NCBI RefSeq assembly: GCF_025369935.1
Contig: NZ_CP104467.1
Span: forward strand, 7,323,001-7,387,000
Length of the DNA stretch: 64,000 nucleotides
Origin: Paenibacillus andongensis
GTDB taxonomy: Bacteria > Bacillota > Bacilli > Paenibacillales > NBRC-103111
Reading direction: 5' to 3'
This document shows, piece by piece, positions 61,084 to 64,000 of the stretch; position 1 is the first letter of the stretch, and every line of letters begins with the position of its first letter. Both the position numbers and the translations under genes were made by a program. The notes beneath the pieces are model-generated. The model was not told the origin of the DNA, did no database searches, and was given only the letters and a program-made list of their open reading frames with translations.

Positions 61084-62777
61084 TTCACCGCTTCATGGAG
61101 CAGCTGCTCCAGCTCAGCGGTGTAGGCCGCTGTTTGCGCTTCGTCCCAGCCGAAGCGCTCGGCCATGAAGGCGATCGCAGGCGCCTTCCACTTCTTTGCC
61201 CACGCGATGTCGAAGAAGAGGGCGCCCGTGCGGCGGATGAAGAAATCCGCCGGCTTCACGACCATCTCGCGCTCGATCGCGTATACGAGCGCAGCGAGCA
61301 CGGCGGCGGGCATGCCCTGCTGCGCCGCTTCAGCCCGATGCTGCTCCAGCAGCTCGAATACGGCGTCCACGTTGGAGCCGTATCTGCGCGCGAGCAGCGC
61401 AGCCTCTGCCTCGGTCAGCCCCAGCCGCAGGCCTTGGCTGACCTTGCCCCGCAAGAACGGCGCCAGCTTCGCGGAGCCGCCCACATCGCCGCCGGAGATC
61501 GGCAGCGTCCGGGTGCGGCTCGGCGGCAGCGCCGCCGAGACCTTGCCCTCCGCCAGCAGCATGGCGGCGATCTTGTCCACGACCGACTCCGCCATTTTGC
61601 GGTAGCCGGTCAGCTTGCCCCCGGCCATCGAAATGAGGCCGGAGTCCGACACGAAGATTTCGTCGCGCCGCGAAATCTCAGAAGGATCTTTGCCCTCTTG
61701 ATGGATCAGAGGGCGTAGCCCGGTCCAGCTCGATTCGACGTCAGCCTCTGTCAACCCGAGGGACGGAAACATCTCGTTCGCGGCGCGCAGCACATAGGCG
61801 CGATCCGCTTCCGTAATACGGGGATTCGCGATATCCCCTTTGTAATTCGTGTCCGTCGTCCCGATGTAAGTTTTGCCGTCACGCGGAATAGCAAACACCA
61901 TCCGCCCATCCGGCGTATCAAAATAAATTGCCTGCCGCAGCGGGAACTTGCTCTGATCGAAAACCAGATGCACCCCTTTGGTCAGGTGCAGCGTCTTACC
62001 GTGCTTCGAGCGGTCCATCTCGCGCAGCGTATCGACCCAAGGCCCGGCCGCATTAACAATCTTACTCGCGTAAAGCGAGTAAGACACCCCACTGCCGCCC
62101 ATCTGGTCCACCACGCGCACACCAACCAACTTGCCATTCTCCACCAGCAGCTCTTCAACCTTAGCGTAATTCACCGCCAAAGCACCCAGCTCGACGGCCT
62201 TTTTCATAACCTCAATGGTTAAACGCGCATCATCTGTGCGATATTCCACATAGTAGCCGCCACCTTTGAGATCCTTTTTCTTCAAAAGAGGCTCATGAGT
62301 GAGGGTTTCCTCTGGGCGGAACATTTTGCGGCGCTCCGACCTTTTGACACCCGCCAAGAAATCATAAACCCGCAGACCCAGCGAGGTGGACAGCTTCCCG
62401 AACGTGCCCCCTTTATAGAAAGGCAGCAGCATCCACTCCGGAGTCGTCACGTGCGGCCCATTTTCATACACAATCGCACGCTCTTTACCGACCTCAGCAA
62501 CAACCTTCACATCCAGCTGTTTGAGATAGCGCAGTCCGCCATGAACCAGCTTGGTCGAACGGCTAGAAGTACCCGCGGCGAAGTCCTGCATATCAATCAA
62601 CGCTGTGCGAAGCCCTCTGCTTTGTGCATCGAGTGCAATGCCCGCTCCTGTAATCCCCCCGCCAATTACGATAAGATCAAGCTTTTGCTCCGACATGGCT
62701 TGCAGCATTTCTGTTCTTTTCAGCGCATTAAACCCCTGTTGCCCTATTCCATTGGCTTGCTTTTGTTCCTTCATCAT
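61068..62777 (-). CDS. glpD: Aerobic glycerol-3-phosphate dehydrogenase
   Basis: 569 residues. FAD-binding Rossmann motif GGGITGAG (39-46), SSRSTKLVHGGLRYL, the GTTDTNY segment, and a C-terminal all-helical domain. It oxidises glycerol 3-phosphate to dihydroxyacetone phosphate and feeds electrons to quinone at the membrane. It lies 132 bp after glpK on the same strand, with a leader terminator between. The C-terminal third (61.06-61.8 kb) is much more GC-rich than the rest. Confidence 0.96.
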   Translation of the reverse strand: MMKEQKQANGIGQQGFNALKRTEMLQAMSEQKLDLIVIGGGITGAGIALDAQSRGLRTALIDMQDFAAGTSSRSTKLVHGGLRYLKQLDVKVVAEVGKERAIVYENGPHVTTPEWMLLPFYKGGTFGKLSTSLGLRVYDFLAGVKRSERRKMFRPEETLTHEPLLKKKDLKGGGYYVEYRTDDARLTIEVMKKAVELGALAVNYAKVEELLVENGKLVGVRVVDQMGGSGVSYSLYASKIVNAAGPWVDTLREMDRSKHGKTLHLTKGVHLVFDQSKFPLRQAIYFDTPDGRMVFAIPRDGKTYIGTTDTNYKGDIANPRITEADRAYVLRAANEMFPSLGLTEADVESSWTGLRPLIHQEGKDPSEISRRDEIFVSDSGLISMAGGKLTGYRKMAESVVDKIAAMLLAEGKVSAALPPSRTRTLPISGGDVGGSAKLAPFLRGKVSQGLRLGLTEAEAALLARRYGSNVDAVFELLEQHRAEAAQQGMPAAVLAALVYAIEREMVVKPADFFIRRTGALFFDIAWAKKWKAPAIAFMAERFGWDEAQTAAYTAELEQLLHEAVNPLEA

Positions 62778-62800
62778 CTCATTCTCTCCCTCGCGGATAT

Positions 62801-62856
62801 AAAATAAAAAACCACAACATACCTAACACGTTTACACGTATAGGCCGCTGTGGCTT
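62801..62856 (-). terminator. Terminator between glpK and glpD
   Basis: On the minus strand CCACA pairs with TGTGG (62812-62816 with 62849-62853), with inner CCTA-ACGT/ACGT-TAGG, then TTTTTTATTTT. It ends only about 25 bp before the glpD start. Bacillus glpFK and glpD are controlled by the GlpP antiterminator at such leader hairpins, so the same control is plausible. Confidence 0.75.
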
Positions 62857-62909
62857 CTCCTAGTCTCCAACCGAATATTAACTTGTTATTAGTATATCAT
62901 TGCTCACGC

Positions 62910-64000
62910 TTATTTAAAAGCCATTGCGGCATTTACTGCTTTTTTCCAACCGTCATACAAACTCACTTGAAGCTCAGCTTCCATTTCCCGTTCAAAAGAC
63001 GCATCCACCTGCCACTGCGCCGCAATCTCCGCTTGATCTTTCCAAAAACCAACAGCCAGACCCGCCAGAAAAGCCGCGCCAAGCGCTGTCGTCTCACTAA
63101 TCATCGGACGTTCCACCGTGACACCCAGCATGTCGCTTTGGAACTGCATCAGGAAGTCGTTCTTCACAGCACCACCATCCACTCGCAACTTCGTGAGCTG
63201 AATGCCGGAATCGTCCTCCATCGCTTGCAGCACATCCTTGGTCTGATAAGCGAGCGATTCGAGCGTTGCCCGAATGAAATGCTCCTTCGACGTCCCCCGC
63301 GTGAGCCCGAATACCGCACCTCGAACATCGCTGTCCCAATATGGCGTACCTAGTCCGACAAACGCCGGTACCACATACACGCCATCCGTCGAAGCGACTC
63401 GCTTCGCGTAATCTTCACTATCCTTCGCGGATTTTATCATCCGCAGACCGTCCCGCAACCACTGAATCGCCGATCCCGCCACGAAAATACTGCCTTCCAG
63501 CGCGTACTCCACTTTCCCGTTCAATCCCCAAGAAATGGTAGTTAAAAGTCCGCTGCGCGATGGAATCGCGTGATTGCCCGTATTCATCAGCATAAAACAG
63601 CCTGTGCCATACGTGTTTTTGGCCATCCCTTTTTCAAAACATGCTTGCCCGAACAGAGCCGCCTGCTGATCCCCTGCCGCACCCGCAATGGGAATCGCCG
63701 AACCGAATAAGAGGCTTTCCTGCGTGTAGCCATACACCTCAGAAGAGGAGCGAACCTCCGGCAGCATGGAAGCTGGAATGTCCAAATGCCCCAACAGCTC
63801 TTCATCCCACTTCAGCTCGTGAATGTTATAAATGAGCGTTCGCGAAGCGTTCGAATAGTCCGTCACATGCGCTTTCCCATCTGTCAGCTTCCAGATCAGC
63901 CACGTATCCATCGTGCCAAAAAGCAAATCCCCACGTTCCGCTTTCTCTCTGGCACCGTCAACGTGATCAAGAATCCATTTGATTTTAGTCCCCGAAAAAT
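62910..64000 (-). CDS. glpK: Glycerol kinase (3' part; runs off the window)
   Basis: Only the C-terminal 363 codons or so are present; the frame stays open to the window edge, beginning FSGTKIKWILDHVDGAREKA. Recognisable FGGY-kinase features: DTWLIWKLT, GAAGDQQAALFGQ, KNTYGTGCFML, GLGTPYWD and DGGAVKNDFLMQFQSD. It phosphorylates glycerol to glycerol 3-phosphate, the substrate of the neighbouring GlpD. Upstream partner glpF would lie outside the window if present. Confidence 0.95.
   Translation of the reverse strand, partial: FSGTKIKWILDHVDGAREKAERGDLLFGTMDTWLIWKLTDGKAHVTDYSNASRTLIYNIHELKWDEELLGHLDIPASMLPEVRSSSEVYGYTQESLLFGSAIPIAGAAGDQQAALFGQACFEKGMAKNTYGTGCFMLMNTGNHAIPSRSGLLTTISWGLNGKVEYALEGSIFVAGSAIQWLRDGLRMIKSAKDSEDYAKRVASTDGVYVVPAFVGLGTPYWDSDVRGAVFGLTRGTSKEHFIRATLESLAYQTKDVLQAMEDDSGIQLTKLRVDGGAVKNDFLMQFQSDMLGVTVERPMISETTALGAAFLAGLAVGFWKDQAEIAAQWQVDASFEREMEAELQVSLYDGWKKAVNAAMAFK

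Overview
The window reads as chromosomal DNA of a spore-forming Firmicute of the Paenibacillaceae, most likely Paenibacillus or a close relative. Support: strong AAGGAGG-type ribosome binding sites with frequent TTG/GTG starts, an S-layer (SLH) YcdB/YcdC protein, a YesN-type membrane AraC regulator beside an LplB/YtcP-type sugar importer, a NupNOPQ-type nucleoside importer, BmrCD-type exporters, a dedicated GlnRS, and GC content near 50% with very uneven patches. No rRNA, tRNA, CRISPR array, prophage or complete insertion sequence was seen.

Layout. 1-3.3 kb: an SDR oxidoreductase behind a pair of operator-like repeats, then a chemoreceptor. 3.4-8.3 kb: a nucleoside-type ABC importer (lipoprotein, ATPase, two permeases). 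8.5-11.6 kb: ilvA, then a c-di-GMP-I riboswitch with terminator in front of a GGDEF/EAL gene. 11.7-18.4 kb: small membrane and secreted proteins, the SLH protein, rluF, a cytoplasmic-looking trypsin-fold protease and an NAD(P)-binding protein. 18.5-23.2 kb: a holin-like mini-toxin, then a BmrC/BmrD heterodimeric exporter preceded by a strong promoter, a 33-codon leader peptide and attenuator hairpins. 23.3-26.7 kb: a BlaI repressor/M56 protease pair and a DUF2231 membrane protein with matching promoter-operators, and a frameshifted VanZ-like gene. 26.8-33 kb: a secreted HtrA-like protease with three extra modules and a YdeP-type molybdopterin oxidoreductase abutting an fdhD remnant. 33-40 kb: DUF72, an AlkZ-like glycosylase, and a GC-rich MalT/LuxR regulator followed by a two-gene operon behind three copies of a 9-bp repeat. 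40-46.3 kb: a secreted repeat protein, a two-component system, glnS and an M29 aminopeptidase. 46.3-50 kb: a secreted protein, a WYL regulator, DinB and a broken DUF421 gene. 50-57.4 kb: a cre-like site, the AraC regulator, the sugar importer, and an unusual ArsR-type HTH fused to a GyrB-like ATPase domain. 57.4-60.4 kb: aroA divergent from a LysR gene, and a TVP38-type membrane protein. 60.9-64 kb: glpD and the 3' part of glpK, with a terminator just before glpD.

How the parts work together. Several units show premature-termination control: the c-di-GMP riboswitch, the bmr leader, the glpD leader, and terminators placed behind two transporter binding-protein genes. Four genes appear broken or vestigial: vanZ-like, DUF421, the fdhD tail, and a coding remnant near 35.6 kb. 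The most interesting candidates are the HTH-GHKL fusion, the BlaI/M56/DUF2231 regulon, the leader-controlled exporter, and the MalT regulator with its repeat-marked target operon.
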